NCBI RefSeq assembly: GCF_020080045.1
Contig: NZ_CP083451.1
Location: 1,612,001-1,676,000 of the forward strand
Origin: Comamonas odontotermitis
GTDB taxonomy: Bacteria; Pseudomonadota; Gammaproteobacteria; Burkholderiales; Burkholderiaceae_C
Direction: 5' to 3'
Length of the DNA: 64,000 nucleotides
This document shows, in pieces, positions 20,303-29,680 of this stretch. The translations under genes and the position numbers were made by a program. Numbering within the stretch: position 1 is the stretch's first letter; the number at the start of each line of letters is the position of its first letter. Under the pieces are notes generated by a model. That model searched no databases. It saw only the letters and a program-made list of their open reading frames with translations, and had not been told where the DNA came from.

Positions 20303-20626
20303 GACTGGGGTGAATTATCGCCGCGCGGCCCCTCTCTAGCAGTTTGCGGGGCCTCTATGCGGGCGGCGCCCCATTTGTGGCAAATCGCTACGGCTGCAAG
20401 TGCATGTTTGGCAGTCGAGAGCCCGCGAACGACGTTCAGGCTCCAAATTTGTAGGCCATTGTCGCCATCCGTCAGTTGATGGATTGTTGCGTGGAGATGC
20501 AATCGTTAAGATGATTCACAGCATTGCCGTCATTCAATGGACACGCACTGGTCATACTGCAGTCACACACGGGCTGTGGCTTGACAGACAGGGACTGCAG
20601 CCCTGGGTCAAGACAAGGAAAGCGCC
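20303..20626. other. Divergent intergenic region between yheS and the ferritin-like gene
   Basis: A 324-bp gap without a gene. The one notable structure is a two-level dyad at 20580-20612: outer arms CTTGAC/GTCAAG and inner arms CAGGG/CCCTG around CTGCAG, directly before the AAGGAA ribosome site of the ferritin-like gene. The outer left arm contains TTGACA, a perfect -35 box, but no good -10 follows. I see nothing else. Confidence 0.45.
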
Positions 20627-21499
20627 ATGACAGCGACAACATCGCAAAACCGGGTTCCGCAAGGCAACACCGGGGACGACACTGCGCAGCCGCGCGGCCA
20701 CTGGAAGATCGACGACATTCCCTATCACCGCATAGACCGCGCCGCCATCGAAGGCGACGAGGATCTGTTCTATCTGCTGATGAGTGCCTCATTCGTGGAG
20801 ACGGGCTCGGACACCTATGCCGCCAACCTGGGTGAGCACTACGCACAGTATCCGCAGATCAGCGACTGGCTGGTGCAGGAGTGGGAGCATGAAGAGCTGC
20901 AGCATGGCGCATCGCTGCGCCGCTATGTGGAAACCGTGTGGCCCGGCTTTCCGTGGCAGCAGGCCTACGACAGCTTTTTTGCCGAGTATTCGCAGTTGTG
21001 CACCGTGGAGGAGCTGTTCAGCGACCGGCGGCTGGAGATGGTGGCGCGCTGCGTGGTGGAAACGGGTACCACGGCCTACTACCATACCCTGCGCGAGCTC
21101 AGCCACGAGCCGGTGCTGACGCAACTGCTGGGCCACATCCGCAACGACGAGGTGGGGCATTTCAAGCACTTTCTGGCGTATTTCAAGACCTTGCAGAAGG
21201 AAGCGCCGATTGGCCGCACGCGCATTGCGGGGGCCCTGTACAGCCGCTTGAAGGAATTGCGCGAGAGTGACTCGGATGTGGCGCTGCGCCATGTGTTTGC
21301 GCACAAGGGGTCGCTTTTCTGCACGCCGGAACGCAAGTTCGAGGACGTGGCCCAGCGCATCTACCACCTGGTGAGCACCGGCCTGCCAGCCGACATGGCG
21401 GTACGCATGCTGCTCAAGCCCCTGCTGCTGCCCCCCAGGCTGGAAGGCTATCTGCACGGACCCATCAGCAAGCTGGCCTGCAAGGTGATGGCGTACTAG
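20627..21499 (+). CDS. Ferritin-like diiron-domain protein
   Basis: A 290-residue protein with all six residues of a carboxylate-bridged diiron site in the classic order: Glu58 ('SFVETG'), Glu90-x-x-His93 ('EELQH'), Glu145 ('CVVETGTTAYY') and Glu175-x-x-His178 ('DEVGH'). The spacing suits the ferritin-like oxidase/desaturase group rather than iron-storage ferritin. The enzyme could oxidise or desaturate a small substrate; no family function is established to my knowledge. An AAGGA ribosome site and a hairpin precede the ATG at 20627. The neighbours (yheS, prmB) give no functional hint. Confidence 0.85.
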   Translation: MTATTSQNRVPQGNTGDDTAQPRGHWKIDDIPYHRIDRAAIEGDEDLFYLLMSASFVETGSDTYAANLGEHYAQYPQISDWLVQEWEHEELQHGASLRRYVETVWPGFPWQQAYDSFFAEYSQLCTVEELFSDRRLEMVARCVVETGTTAYYHTLRELSHEPVLTQLLGHIRNDEVGHFKHFLAYFKTLQKEAPIGRTRIAGALYSRLKELRESDSDVALRHVFAHKGSLFCTPERKFEDVAQRIYHLVSTGLPADMAVRMLLKPLLLPPRLEGYLHGPISKLACKVMAY

Positions 21500-21539
21500 C
21501 CGCCCATCTGTTGCGCTGGAAGTGCTGGTGGAATTGAAT

Positions 21540-21596
21540 AAAAAGGACCGCTGGCGCTTGGTGGGTAAGCGCCATTAGCTATTTAATATATAGCAA
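21540..21596 (-). terminator. 57-bp element, copy A; terminator-like for prmB
   Basis: One of five full copies of a gap-free 57-bp motif: an A-run, a stem around GGCGCTT/AAGCGCC, then GCTAT...ATAGCAA at the far end. Read on the minus strand it is a GC stem followed by a T-run, placed 18 bp after the prmB stop. Other copies are at 38327, 48303, 56080 and 59085, with a cut copy at 63987. Confidence 0.75.
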
Positions 21597-21614
21597 ATTG
21601 GCGGGATGGCGTCT

Positions 21615-22526
21615 TCAGAACTGTGTTGGCTGCTCATGCATCCAGTGCACCAGCGCATCGCGCGTCAGCAGCAGCACCTGGTCGTCGCCTGCGCTGGTGT
21701 TCATCCAGAACACGGGCAGGCCGCGAAAGGCGGCTTCAAAGTGCTCGCGTTCGTTGCCGATCTCCAGCACCAGCACGCCGTCTTCGGTCAGGCGCTGGGG
21801 CAGGTCGCGCACCAGCAGGCGCACAAAATCCATGCCGTCCTTGCCGCCAGCCAACGCCATCGCGGGCTCGGCGCGGTATTCCAGGGGCAGGCGCGCCATG
21901 CTGTCGGCGTTCACGTAGGGCGGGTTGCACAGAATCAGGTCCCAGGGGCCGCGCGCCTGTGCCATGCCGTTGGACTGCACGAGCGTGACACGGTCCTGCA
22001 GGCCGTGCTTTTCTACATTGATGCGGGCAACCGCCAAGGCATCGGGCGAGAGGTCGGCGCCGGTCACTGCCACATCGGGGTAGGCCATGGCCGCCAGGCA
22101 GGCCAGGCTGCCATTGCCGGTGCACAGATCGAGCACCTGGTGGGTGGTGGTGCTCAGCCATTCGTCGATACTGCCGTCGGCCAGCAGCTCGGCAATCAGG
22201 CTGCGCGGCACGATGGAGCGCTCGTCAATATAGAAGGGCACGCCTTGCAGCCATGCCTGCTGCGTCAGGTAGGCGGCGGGTTTGCGCGTCGTAATGCGCT
22301 GTTCCACCAGGGCTTGCACCTTGGCGCGGTCGGCATCGCTGACGGGCCGTGCGCCCACGGCATCTTCGCCTTCGGTACTGCTGTCCACATCCATCGGCAG
22401 GCCCAGGGCCCACAGCACCAGCCAGGCCGCTTCATCCTGCGCATTGGTGGTGCCATGGCCAAAGTGCACCACGGCGGCGGTGAGTGCAGCTGCGCTGTCG
22501 TCGATCAGGGAGCGGATGGTGGTCAT
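21615..22526 (-). CDS. prmB: Ribosomal protein L3 glutamine methyltransferase PrmB
   Basis: A 303-residue S-adenosylmethionine-dependent methyltransferase that methylates a glutamine of ribosomal protein L3. Motif I is 'VLDLCTGNGSLA' and the catalytic N-P-P-Y is in 'LILCNPPYVNADSM'. An N-terminal helical recognition domain (about 1-95) is present. The start is ATG 22526, beginning 'MTTIRSLID'; the open frame upstream is not conserved in style. It lies 105 bp after dapE on the same strand. The NPPY plus 'LPLEYRAEPAMALAGGKDG' pattern favours PrmB over the release-factor enzyme PrmC. Confidence 0.93.
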   Translation of the reverse strand: MTTIRSLIDDSAAALTAAVVHFGHGTTNAQDEAAWLVLWALGLPMDVDSSTEGEDAVGARPVSDADRAKVQALVEQRITTRKPAAYLTQQAWLQGVPFYIDERSIVPRSLIAELLADGSIDEWLSTTTHQVLDLCTGNGSLACLAAMAYPDVAVTGADLSPDALAVARINVEKHGLQDRVTLVQSNGMAQARGPWDLILCNPPYVNADSMARLPLEYRAEPAMALAGGKDGMDFVRLLVRDLPQRLTEDGVLVLEIGNEREHFEAAFRGLPVFWMNTSAGDDQVLLLTRDALVHWMHEQPTQF

Positions 22527-22631
22527 GGCAGAAACGGGGTGAACAAATGTAAAGGCGATTGTAGGCGCGGCAAGGCCCGCCGACGGCAAGCTGCAGCTAT
22601 CGGCCGCGACCTGTTCATGCGGCAAAACGAT

Positions 22632-23780
22632 TTACTTGCCCAGATTTTCCAGAATGCGGCGGTAGATGCTCTTGAGCGGCTCGATGTCGGCCAAGGCAAC
22701 GTGCTCATCGATCTTGTGGATGGATGCATTGGGCGGGCCGATCTCAATAATTTCAGGGCAGATTTCGGCAATGAATCGGCCATCGCTGGTGCCGCCGGTG
22801 GTCGAGAGTTCGGTCTCAATGCCTACTTCGTCACGCACTGCCTGCTGCACGGCTGCCACCAAGGGGCCGGGAGTGGTCAGGAAAGGTTTGCCACCCAGCG
22901 TCCACTTCAGGTCGTATTCGAGGGCATGGCGCTCCAGGGTGGATTTGACACGGGCCTTGAGGCTCTCAGCCGTGGATTCGGTGCAGAAGCGGAAATTGAA
23001 ATCCACCACCATCTGGCCAGGAATGACGTTGCCCGCGCCGGTGCCGGCGTGGATATTGCTCATCTGAAAGCTTGTGGGCGGGAAGAAGGTATTGCCCTCG
23101 TCCCATACCGTTTTGGCCAGCTCGTCGAGCGCGGCCAGTGCCTGGTGGATGGGGTTGCGTGCCAGTTGCGGATAGGCGATATGGCCCTGAACGCCATGCA
23201 CGGTGAGCTTGCCGGTCAGGCTGCCGCGGCGGCCGTTCTTGATCATGTCGCCCAGCCTGCTGACTGCCGTGGGCTCGCCCACCACGCAGTAGTCGAGCTT
23301 TTGGCCACGTTTCTTGAGTGCTTCCACCACGATGGCGGTGCCGTCCACGCTGGGGCCTTCTTCATCGCTGGTGAGCAAAATGGCAATGTTCAGCGGGGCA
23401 TCAGGGTATTGTGCGACGAACTCCTCGGCAGCCACCACGAAGGCGGCAACGGAGGTTTTCATGTCGCTGGCGCCTCGGCCATACAGCTTGCCGTCGCGGT
23501 GTGAGGGGGTGAAGGGGTGAGAGTTCCACTGCTCCATCGGGCCTGTTGGCACCACATCGGTGTGTCCCACCAATACCACGGTCTTGGCTCCGGCCACGCT
23601 GCTGTTGCGCAAGGCCCAGAGGTTGCTCACGCGGAAGTCGGCAGGGCCGCTGTCCAGACGCTCGCACACAAAGCCAAGCGGCGAGAGCAGGTCGGCGATC
23701 ATTTCCAGGCAACCTTCGTCTTGGGGCGTCACCGAGGGGCGGGCGATCAGTTGCTCGGTCAATTGCAGGGTACGGGACAT
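22632..23780 (-). CDS. dapE: Succinyl-diaminopimelate desuccinylase
   Basis: A 382-residue M20-family zinc enzyme that removes succinate from N-succinyl-LL-diaminopimelate, the step before LL-DAP in lysine and peptidoglycan synthesis. Metal and catalytic motifs: 'GHTDVVP' (His, Asp), 'YGRGASDMK', 'LTSDEEG' (catalytic Glu-Glu) and the C-terminal '[10 protein letters not shown]' His. The start at ATG 23780 gives the usual length. It sits with dapD and dapC on the same strand, with pilU between. Confidence 0.97.
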   Translation of the reverse strand: MSRTLQLTEQLIARPSVTPQDEGCLEMIADLLSPLGFVCERLDSGPADFRVSNLWALRNSSVAGAKTVVLVGHTDVVPTGPMEQWNSHPFTPSHRDGKLYGRGASDMKTSVAAFVVAAEEFVAQYPDAPLNIAILLTSDEEGPSVDGTAIVVEALKKRGQKLDYCVVGEPTAVSRLGDMIKNGRRGSLTGKLTVHGVQGHIAYPQLARNPIHQALAALDELAKTVWDEGNTFFPPTSFQMSNIHAGTGAGNVIPGQMVVDFNFRFCTESTAESLKARVKSTLERHALEYDLKWTLGGKPFLTTPGPLVAAVQQAVRDEVGIETELSTTGGTSDGRFIAEICPEIIEIGPPNASIHKIDEHVALADIEPLKSIYRRILENLGK

Positions 23781-23895
23781 ATCGGAAAGTGCAATGCAGC
23801 AGGGCAGAGAAGGATAAAACAATGCGGCCCGCAGGCCGCATGGTCAGAGATGGGGAGCGGCGCCGGCACGCCCAGGGCTGCCAGCGGTCGCTATC

Positions 23896-25056
23896 TTACT
23901 CTTGGTTCACATCCAGCACGATTTCGGTGAACGAGGCAGAGTCATCCAGCTCCTGCTGCGCCGCTACCTGTGCCTTGGCTGCATTGGCGGCCATCTGGAA
24001 GTCGTTTTGCAGGCGCCACATCAGGTTGGTGGGCGAGTCGGAGTTGGCCAGGCCCTCTTCGCGGCTGATCTTGCCGCTGTTGATGAGGGCTGCCAGTGCG
24101 CCTTCGAATGTGACCGAGCCTTCGGCCATCGATTTCTCCATGGCTTCGCGCACGCCGGAGAAATCACCTTGCTCGATCATCTCGCTCACCAGCTTGGTGT
24201 TGAGCATCACCTCGATGGCTGCAGTGCGCTTGCCAGAGACAGTCTTGACGAGGCGCTGCGAAATGACGGCGCGCAGGGCCGAAGCCAGATCGCCCAGCAT
24301 GGTGGGGCGCACTTCCACAGGGTAGAAGCTCAGAATCCGGTTGAGCGCATGGTAGCTGTTGTTGCCGTGCAGGGTGGCCAGGCACAGGTGGCCCGACTGT
24401 GCGTAGGCAATGGCGGCCGACATGGTTTCACGGTCACGGATTTCGCCGATCATGATCACATCGGGTGCCTGGCGCAGCGCATTCTTGAGTGCGGTCTGCA
24501 GCGACGCGGTGTCGCTGCCGACTTCACGCTGGTTGATGATGGAGCGCTGGTTGGTGAACAGGTATTCGACCGGGTCTTCCACGGTCAGGATATGGCCGGT
24601 CTGCTTGGCATTGCGATGGTCGATCATGGATGCGAGCGACGTGCTCTTGCCTGAGCCCGTGGCACCTACGAACAGCACCAGGCCGCGCTTGGCCATGATC
24701 AGGTCCTGAAAGATGTCCGGCAGCTCCAGCTCTTCGAGCGTGGGAATGTCCTTGGGCACATAGCGGATCACGACGGCACAGGTGCCGCGCTGGTGCATGG
24801 CGCTGATACGGAAGCGCCCCACGTCTTCGAGCGGCACACCCATGTTCAGCTCGCCCGTCTCGTCCAGTTCCTCGATGCGCTCGGGCGGCACGATCTCGGC
24901 CAGCAGGGTGCGCGGCGCATCAGGCGTGAGGATCTGGTTGTTGAGGGGAATGCAGTCACCCTGGATCTTGACCAGCGCTGGCGCATTGGCAGACAGGTAG
25001 ACGTCCGATGCTTTGTTTTCGGCCATCAGACGCAAGATTCGCTCCATGGTTCCCAT
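23896..25056 (-). CDS. pilU: Type IV pilus retraction ATPase PilU
   Basis: A 386-residue PilT/PilU-type ATPase that assists PilT in retracting type IV pili. Walker A 'VGATGSGKSTSLASM', the Asp box 'TVEDPVEYLF', Walker B 'MIGEIRDRETM' and the His box 'CLATLHGNNSYHALNRI' are present. The tail 'SFTEIVLDVNQE' is typical of PilU rather than PilT. A GGAGG site is well spaced for the ATG at 25056. PilT is not adjacent: the gene sits alone between dapD and dapE, an arrangement I recall from other Comamonadaceae. A terminator after dapD separates it from the upstream operon. Confidence 0.93.
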   Translation of the reverse strand: MGTMERILRLMAENKASDVYLSANAPALVKIQGDCIPLNNQILTPDAPRTLLAEIVPPERIEELDETGELNMGVPLEDVGRFRISAMHQRGTCAVVIRYVPKDIPTLEELELPDIFQDLIMAKRGLVLFVGATGSGKSTSLASMIDHRNAKQTGHILTVEDPVEYLFTNQRSIINQREVGSDTASLQTALKNALRQAPDVIMIGEIRDRETMSAAIAYAQSGHLCLATLHGNNSYHALNRILSFYPVEVRPTMLGDLASALRAVISQRLVKTVSGKRTAAIEVMLNTKLVSEMIEQGDFSGVREAMEKSMAEGSVTFEGALAALINSGKISREEGLANSDSPTNLMWRLQNDFQMAANAAKAQVAAQQELDDSASFTEIVLDVNQE

Positions 25057-25200
25057 ATCTGTTCCCTCCGGTGTTTATCGGCCCGATTGTAGGCGTTGCA
25101 GCGGTAACGGCTTGTTCCAAGATGACGCAATGTGGCGCGCATGCCGCATCCCGCTCCTGACTGCGTCTGCGGGGCGGCCCGCGCGCTGGCTGCCGCCATG

Positions 25201-25226
25201 AAAAAAGCCCTGCAGGGCAGGGCTTT
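25201..25226 (-). terminator. Rho-independent terminator of dapC-dapD
   Basis: A perfect 10-bp stem AAAGCCCTGC/GCAGGGCTTT with a 3-nt loop; on the minus strand the stem ends in six T residues. It lies 22 bp after the dapD stop and separates the dap pair from pilU. Confidence 0.9.
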
Positions 25227-25247
25227 GGATACGGGGGCAGGGAGCGG

Positions 25248-26072
25248 TCAGTCGCGCAGCAGGTCGTTGATGCTGGTCTTGGCGCGGGTCTCGGCCGTCA
25301 CCTGCTTGACGATCACTGCGCAGTACAGGCTGTGGCTGCCGTCCTTCGATGGCATGGAGCCGCTCACCACCACCGAGCCCGAAGGGATGCGGCCGTAGGT
25401 GACTTCGCCAGTCATGCGGTTGTAGATCTTGGTGGATTGGCTGATGTACACGCCCATCGACACCACGGAGTTCTCCTCGACGATCACGCCTTCCACGATT
25501 TCGGAGCGGGCACCGATGAAGCAGTTGTCTTCAATGATCGTGGGGTTGGCTTGCAGGGGTTCGAGCACGCCGCCCAGGCCTACGCCGCCGGAGAGGTGAA
25601 CGTTCTTGCCCACTTGTGCGCAGGAGCCCACGGTCGCCCAGGTGTCCACCATGGTGCCTTCGCCCACGTAGGCGCCAATGTTCACATACGAAGGCATCAG
25701 GATGGCGCCCTTGGCCACGAAGCTGCCGCGACGCGCCACTGCTGGAGGCACCACGCGCACGCCGGTGGCGGCGATGTCCATGTCGTTCATGTTGGCGAAC
25801 TTGGTGGGCACCTTGTCGTAGAAGTTCAGGGCGCCAGCCTGCATCAGCACGTTGTCGTTCAGGCGGAAGGACAGCAGCACGGCCTTCTTGATCCACTGGT
25901 GCACGGTCCACTGGCCCACGCCTTCGCGGGTGGCCACGCGCAACTCACCCTTGTCGAGGGCGTTGATGACGTACTCGACGGCGTCCACAATTTCCTTGGG
26001 GGCCGAGGCGGACGACAAGGTGGTACGGTTTTCCCAGGCGGATTCGATGATGGTTTGCAGTTGTTGCGTCAT
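25248..26072 (-). CDS. dapD: 2,3,4,5-tetrahydropyridine-2,6-dicarboxylate N-succinyltransferase
   Basis: A 274-residue acyltransferase that succinylates tetrahydrodipicolinate using succinyl-CoA. The N-terminal helical domain (about 1-100) precedes a left-handed parallel beta-helix of hexapeptide repeats visible as '[20 protein letters not shown]', '[20 protein letters not shown]' and '[18 protein letters not shown]'. Length is the family norm. It begins 3 bp after the dapC stop, so the genes are one operon in pathway order. Confidence 0.97.
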   Translation of the reverse strand: MTQQLQTIIESAWENRTTLSSASAPKEIVDAVEYVINALDKGELRVATREGVGQWTVHQWIKKAVLLSFRLNDNVLMQAGALNFYDKVPTKFANMNDMDIAATGVRVVPPAVARRGSFVAKGAILMPSYVNIGAYVGEGTMVDTWATVGSCAQVGKNVHLSGGVGLGGVLEPLQANPTIIEDNCFIGARSEIVEGVIVEENSVVSMGVYISQSTKIYNRMTGEVTYGRIPSGSVVVSGSMPSKDGSHSLYCAVIVKQVTAETRAKTSINDLLRD

Positions 26073-26075
26073 GGT

Positions 26076-27284
26076 TTAACGTTGTTTCCAGGATTGAATG
26101 AATTGCACGATGCGCTGGGCTGCCTGCAGGCATTCGGCGGTTTCTGCCACCAATGCCATGCGCACACGCCCTGCACCAGGGTTGGTACCGTTGAAGTCGC
26201 GGGCCAGATAGCTGCCCGGCAGAACCGTCACATTGTATTGAGCATACAGCTCGCGGGCGAACTCGGTATCCGACAGGCCCATGTGCGCGGGCACGCCAGC
26301 CCACAGGTAAAAGCTGGCGTCGGGCAACTGCACATCCATCACGCTGGACAGGAGCGGCGTCACCTCGGCAAACTTTTTGCGGTATTGCTCGCGGTTGTCT
26401 CGTACATGGGATTCATCGCCCCAGGCCGCAATGCTGGCTGTCTGCACCGAAGGGCACATGGCGCCGCCCTGGTAGGTGCGGTACAGCGCAAAGGACTTGA
26501 TCAGATCAGCGTCGCCTGCGACAAAGCCGCTGCGCAGGCCAGGCACATTGCTGCGCTTGGAGAGGCTGGTGAACGACATCAGCCGCTTGAAATCCGTGCG
26601 GCCCAGCTTGCCTGCCGCCTCCATGCCGCCCAGCGGTGGCTCGTCACGGAAGTAGATTTCGCTGTAGCACTCATCCGACGCAATCACGAAACCGTAGCGG
26701 TCTGACAGCGCGAACAGCTTCTTCCATTCCTCCAGTGGCATCACCGCACCGGTGGGGTTGCCCGGAGAGCAGACAAAGATCAGCTGCGTGCGCTGCCAGA
26801 CGGCCTCGGGCACGCTGTCCCAATCCACCGCAAAGTTCCTGGCGGCAATGCTGGGCACATAGTAGGGCGTGGCACCTGCAAGCAGGGTGGCGCCCTCATA
26901 GATCTGGTAGAACGGATTGGGGCACAGCACGATGGGGTTGGGCTGGCTTGCGTCCACCACCGTCTGCGTGAACGCAAACAGGGCCTCGCGGCTGCCATTG
27001 ACCGGCAGGGTGTGCTTCTGGCCATCCACTTGCAGGCCATAGCGGGTGTTCAGCCAGGCCGCGAATGCGTCGCGCAGCGCAGGGGTGCCAGCGGTGGCGG
27101 GGTAGCTTGCCAGCCCGGCCAGATTGTCGGCCAGGGCCTGCTTGATAAAGGCTGGCGTGGGATGGCGCGGCTCGCCGATACCCAGGCTGATGGGGGGAAT
27201 GTCAGCCGGCGGAGTGACACTGGCAAACAGCTGACGCAGCCGCTCAAACGGGTAGGGCTGCAGTTTCTGGAGCAAGGGGTTCAT
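26076..27284 (-). CDS. dapC: Succinyldiaminopimelate transaminase
   Basis: A 402-residue fold-type I aminotransferase. The pyridoxal-phosphate lysine is in 'SFTSLSKRSNVPGLRSGF', preceded by 'SPGNPTGAV' and 'ASDECYSEIYF'. With dapD and dapE nearby it is the N-succinyl-2-amino-6-ketopimelate transaminase of the succinylase lysine route. ATG 27284 ('MNPLLQKLQPYPFERL') is the standard start of DapC proteins. It is first of the dapC-dapD operon. Confidence 0.95.
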   Translation of the reverse strand: MNPLLQKLQPYPFERLRQLFASVTPPADIPPISLGIGEPRHPTPAFIKQALADNLAGLASYPATAGTPALRDAFAAWLNTRYGLQVDGQKHTLPVNGSREALFAFTQTVVDASQPNPIVLCPNPFYQIYEGATLLAGATPYYVPSIAARNFAVDWDSVPEAVWQRTQLIFVCSPGNPTGAVMPLEEWKKLFALSDRYGFVIASDECYSEIYFRDEPPLGGMEAAGKLGRTDFKRLMSFTSLSKRSNVPGLRSGFVAGDADLIKSFALYRTYQGGAMCPSVQTASIAAWGDESHVRDNREQYRKKFAEVTPLLSSVMDVQLPDASFYLWAGVPAHMGLSDTEFARELYAQYNVTVLPGSYLARDFNGTNPGAGRVRMALVAETAECLQAAQRIVQFIQSWKQR

Positions 27285-27383
27285 AAGCGAACCATTATCA
27301 CGCAGCTGCAACGGCTTTGGCGCAGGACGCGGGCAAGCCAGTATCGCTTTGTGTGCCGCCTGTGCGACGTTCGGCCGGTATGC

Positions 27384-28172
27384 CTAGTTCGGGCTGCCGC
27401 GCTGTTGTCTGGCCTTGGCCAGAATGGCGGCAATCATCGCCTTTTTGTCGGAAGGTGCAGCCGGCGTTGCTGGTGTTGTGTCGCCATTCGTAACCTTGCT
27501 CGGCATAGGGGTTGGAGCGGATGGGCTGCCTGCCGCACGGATGTTGTTCAAGGCTGCGGACGGACTGCTGACGGCCAAGCGGTCTTCGTCTCCAGCAGGT
27601 GTGGCTTGAAGGCCTTTTGCGGGTTTGCGCATGCCGGATGTGCGTCGATTACTATGTTTTTGATAGCGATTGCGTGCTTGTTCAGCCTGTTCCCGACTCC
27701 ATGCCTCCCAGCCGGTGGCCTCTCCGCTGGCATTGTCCAGTTCGATGCAGTCCACCGGGCACACGGGCAGGCACAACTCGCAGCCCGTACAGGCCTCGGC
27801 AATGATGGTGTGCATGCGCTTGTTGGCACCCAGAATGGCATCCGTGGGGCAGACCTTGATGCAGAGGGTGCAGCCGATGCACCAGTTTTCATCGATGCGC
27901 GCGAGCACGCGTGGAGCTTCTACGCCATGGTCCGGATTCAATGGCAGCGTGGCGCGGCCTGTGATGGCCGCCAGGCGCGCAATGCCTTCCTCGCCGCCGG
28001 GAGGGCATTGGTTGATGGCCGCTGCGCCCGTGGCCACGGCTTCGGCGTAACCTCGGCAGTCAGGGTAGCCGCAGCGCGTGCACTGGGTCTGAGGCAGGGC
28101 CTCATCAATGGCATCAATGAAAACAGCCAGCGCTGAGGCTGGCTGCTGGTCGGAGGGAAGGGGATGGGTCAC
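27384..28172 (-). CDS. rnfB: RnfB-type iron-sulfur protein (stand-alone)
   Basis: A 262-residue protein with an N-terminal Fes-type cluster motif '[10 protein letters not shown]...CPPGG' and two 4Fe-4S ferredoxin motifs '[12 protein letters not shown]' and '[12 protein letters not shown]', the RnfB domain order. No other rnf genes are present. Stand-alone RnfB proteins are common in Burkholderiales, presumably as electron carriers. I choose the GTG at 28172 because it overlaps the phaZ stop as GTGA and gives the familiar N-terminus '(M)THPLPSD'. The C-terminal 90 residues are a low-complexity Ala/Pro/Ser tail; part of it ('[18 protein letters not shown]') is encoded by sequence resembling the 57-bp element. 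Confidence 0.88.
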   Translation of the reverse strand: MTHPLPSDQQPASALAVFIDAIDEALPQTQCTRCGYPDCRGYAEAVATGAAAINQCPPGGEEGIARLAAITGRATLPLNPDHGVEAPRVLARIDENWCIGCTLCIKVCPTDAILGANKRMHTIIAEACTGCELCLPVCPVDCIELDNASGEATGWEAWSREQAEQARNRYQKHSNRRTSGMRKPAKGLQATPAGDEDRLAVSSPSAALNNIRAAGSPSAPTPMPSKVTNGDTTPATPAAPSDKKAMIAAILAKARQQRGSPN

Positions 28173-29497
28173 ACCGTTTGCAAGTTGCTCTGCTTGGAAA
28201 CCGTGGATTTTACCGTGCTGGCCTTGGCGGGGAGCTCGCTGTGGGCCAGGATGAAGTCCTTGAGCACGGGGTAGACCATGTTGCGCCAACGCTTGCCGCT
28301 GAAGATGCCATAGTGCCCGGCACCCTTGACTTCGAAGTGGCGGTTTCCCGATCCCTTGAGGCCGGTACACAGATCGTGCGCAGCCTGGGTCTGGCCGGAG
28401 CCGGAGATATCGTCCAGCTCACCTTCCACCGTCAGCAAGGCGGTGTGCTGGATATCCTGGGGGCGCACCAGTTCTGCTACGCCTTCGGGCGAGCGCACCT
28501 GCCAGGTGCCCTTGACGAGGGCAAAGTCCTGGAACACCGTCTTGAGCGTCTCCAGGTAGTAGGCGGCGTCCATGTCCAGCACGGCGTTGTACTCGTCATA
28601 GAACTGGCGGTGGTGTTCTGCGCTTTCCTCATCGCCCTTGAGCAGGTCCTTGAAGTAGTCGTAGTGGCTCGTCGCGTGGCGGTCCGGGTTCATGCTGACA
28701 AAACCCATGTGCTGCAGAAAGCCCGGGTAGACCTTGCGGCCGGCACCAGGGAAGTTGGCCGGCACCGGGTAGATCACATTGTTTTCGAACCACTGGATAT
28801 CGTGCGTGGTCGCCAGATTGTTGACTGCGGTGGGCGAGCGGCGTGCATCGATCGGGCCGCCCATCATCGTCATCGACAGCGGCGTCTGCTCTCCACGGCT
28901 GGCCATCAGAGATACGGCAGCCAGCACCGGCACGGTGGGCTGGCAGACGCTCACCACGTGGCAGGCACCATAGATTTCCTGAATATGGCGGATGAAATCC
29001 TGCACATAGTTCACATAGTCATCCAGATGGAAATCTCCGGACGACTGGGGCACCAAGCGGGCATTGGTCCAGTCGGTGATGTAGACCTTGTGGCCTTCGA
29101 GCATGGTGCGCACGGTCTCGCGCAGCAGGGTGGCGTAGTGGCCGGACAGCGGTGCCACGATCAGCACGGCGGGTTGCCCCTTCATGGCAGTGAGGGTGGC
29201 TGGATCGTCTGAAAAGCGCTTGAAACGGCGCAGCTCGCAAAATGGCTTGGTCAACTCCACACGCTCGTGCACGGCAATGTCATGGTCGCCAGCGGTGATG
29301 GTGTTGATGTTGAATGCGGGTTTCTCGTAATCCTTGCCCAGGCGGTAGAGCAGGTCAAAGCCGGCCGAAGCACGCTGGACAGCGGTGGTCTGACTGACAG
29401 GCCACAGGGGATTGCTCAACATCTTGGATGTGGCGTGCGCGTATTCGGCAAACGGCTCCATCAGGGCGCGCTGGGTTTCGTAGAGTTGGTACAGCAT
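28169..29497 (-). CDS. phaZ: Intracellular polyhydroxyalkanoate depolymerase
   Basis: A 442-residue PhaZ1-type depolymerase that breaks down stored polyhydroxybutyrate granules. The nucleophile is a cysteine, as in Cupriavidus PhaZ1: Cys185 in '[11 protein letters not shown]'. The remaining triad is probably the Asp in '[10 protein letters not shown]' and the His in '[12 protein letters not shown]'. The start '[16 protein letters not shown]' at 29497 is the family's typical N-terminus. It overlaps rnfB by 4 bp. Its promoter region carries a TTGCATTGCAA dyad. Confidence 0.95.
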   Translation of the reverse strand: MLYQLYETQRALMEPFAEYAHATSKMLSNPLWPVSQTTAVQRASAGFDLLYRLGKDYEKPAFNINTITAGDHDIAVHERVELTKPFCELRRFKRFSDDPATLTAMKGQPAVLIVAPLSGHYATLLRETVRTMLEGHKVYITDWTNARLVPQSSGDFHLDDYVNYVQDFIRHIQEIYGACHVVSVCQPTVPVLAAVSLMASRGEQTPLSMTMMGGPIDARRSPTAVNNLATTHDIQWFENNVIYPVPANFPGAGRKVYPGFLQHMGFVSMNPDRHATSHYDYFKDLLKGDEESAEHHRQFYDEYNAVLDMDAAYYLETLKTVFQDFALVKGTWQVRSPEGVAELVRPQDIQHTALLTVEGELDDISGSGQTQAAHDLCTGLKGSGNRHFEVKGAGHYGIFSGKRWRNMVYPVLKDFILAHSELPAKASTVKSTVSKQSNLQTV

Positions 29498-29513
29498 CAA
29501 AACTCCGTTAATG

Positions 29514-29575
29514 TTGCATTGCAATATAACAGCACCGTGTTACGCCGAGAATCAAAATTTCTCAGCGTAAACACG
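29514..29575 (-). promoter_or_regulatory. Operator-like dyads upstream of phaZ
   Basis: A perfect dyad TTGCA-T-TGCAA (29514-29524) lies 17 bp before the phaZ ATG. TGC/GCA dyads of this kind are the sort of site bound by the PHA-responsive repressor PhaR; that link is inference. Farther out, 29536-29575 forms an imperfect inverted repeat (CGTGTTACGC... with ...GCGTAAACACG) without a T-run. Confidence 0.45.
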
Positions 29576-29680
29576 GGTGGGGTGGCGCTTCTTGTGTAAA
29601 CAAATGTTGTTGCCAGCTATGGATCGGCACGAGAGTAGGTGCCAACCCTGGGTGCGAGGGAGGCGTTCGATCCCGTGCTT

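Noticed and set aside
29630..29680. A TTCGATCCC-like stretch reminiscent of a tRNA T-loop
   Set aside because: No acceptor stem, anticodon arm or CCA partner could be built around it.
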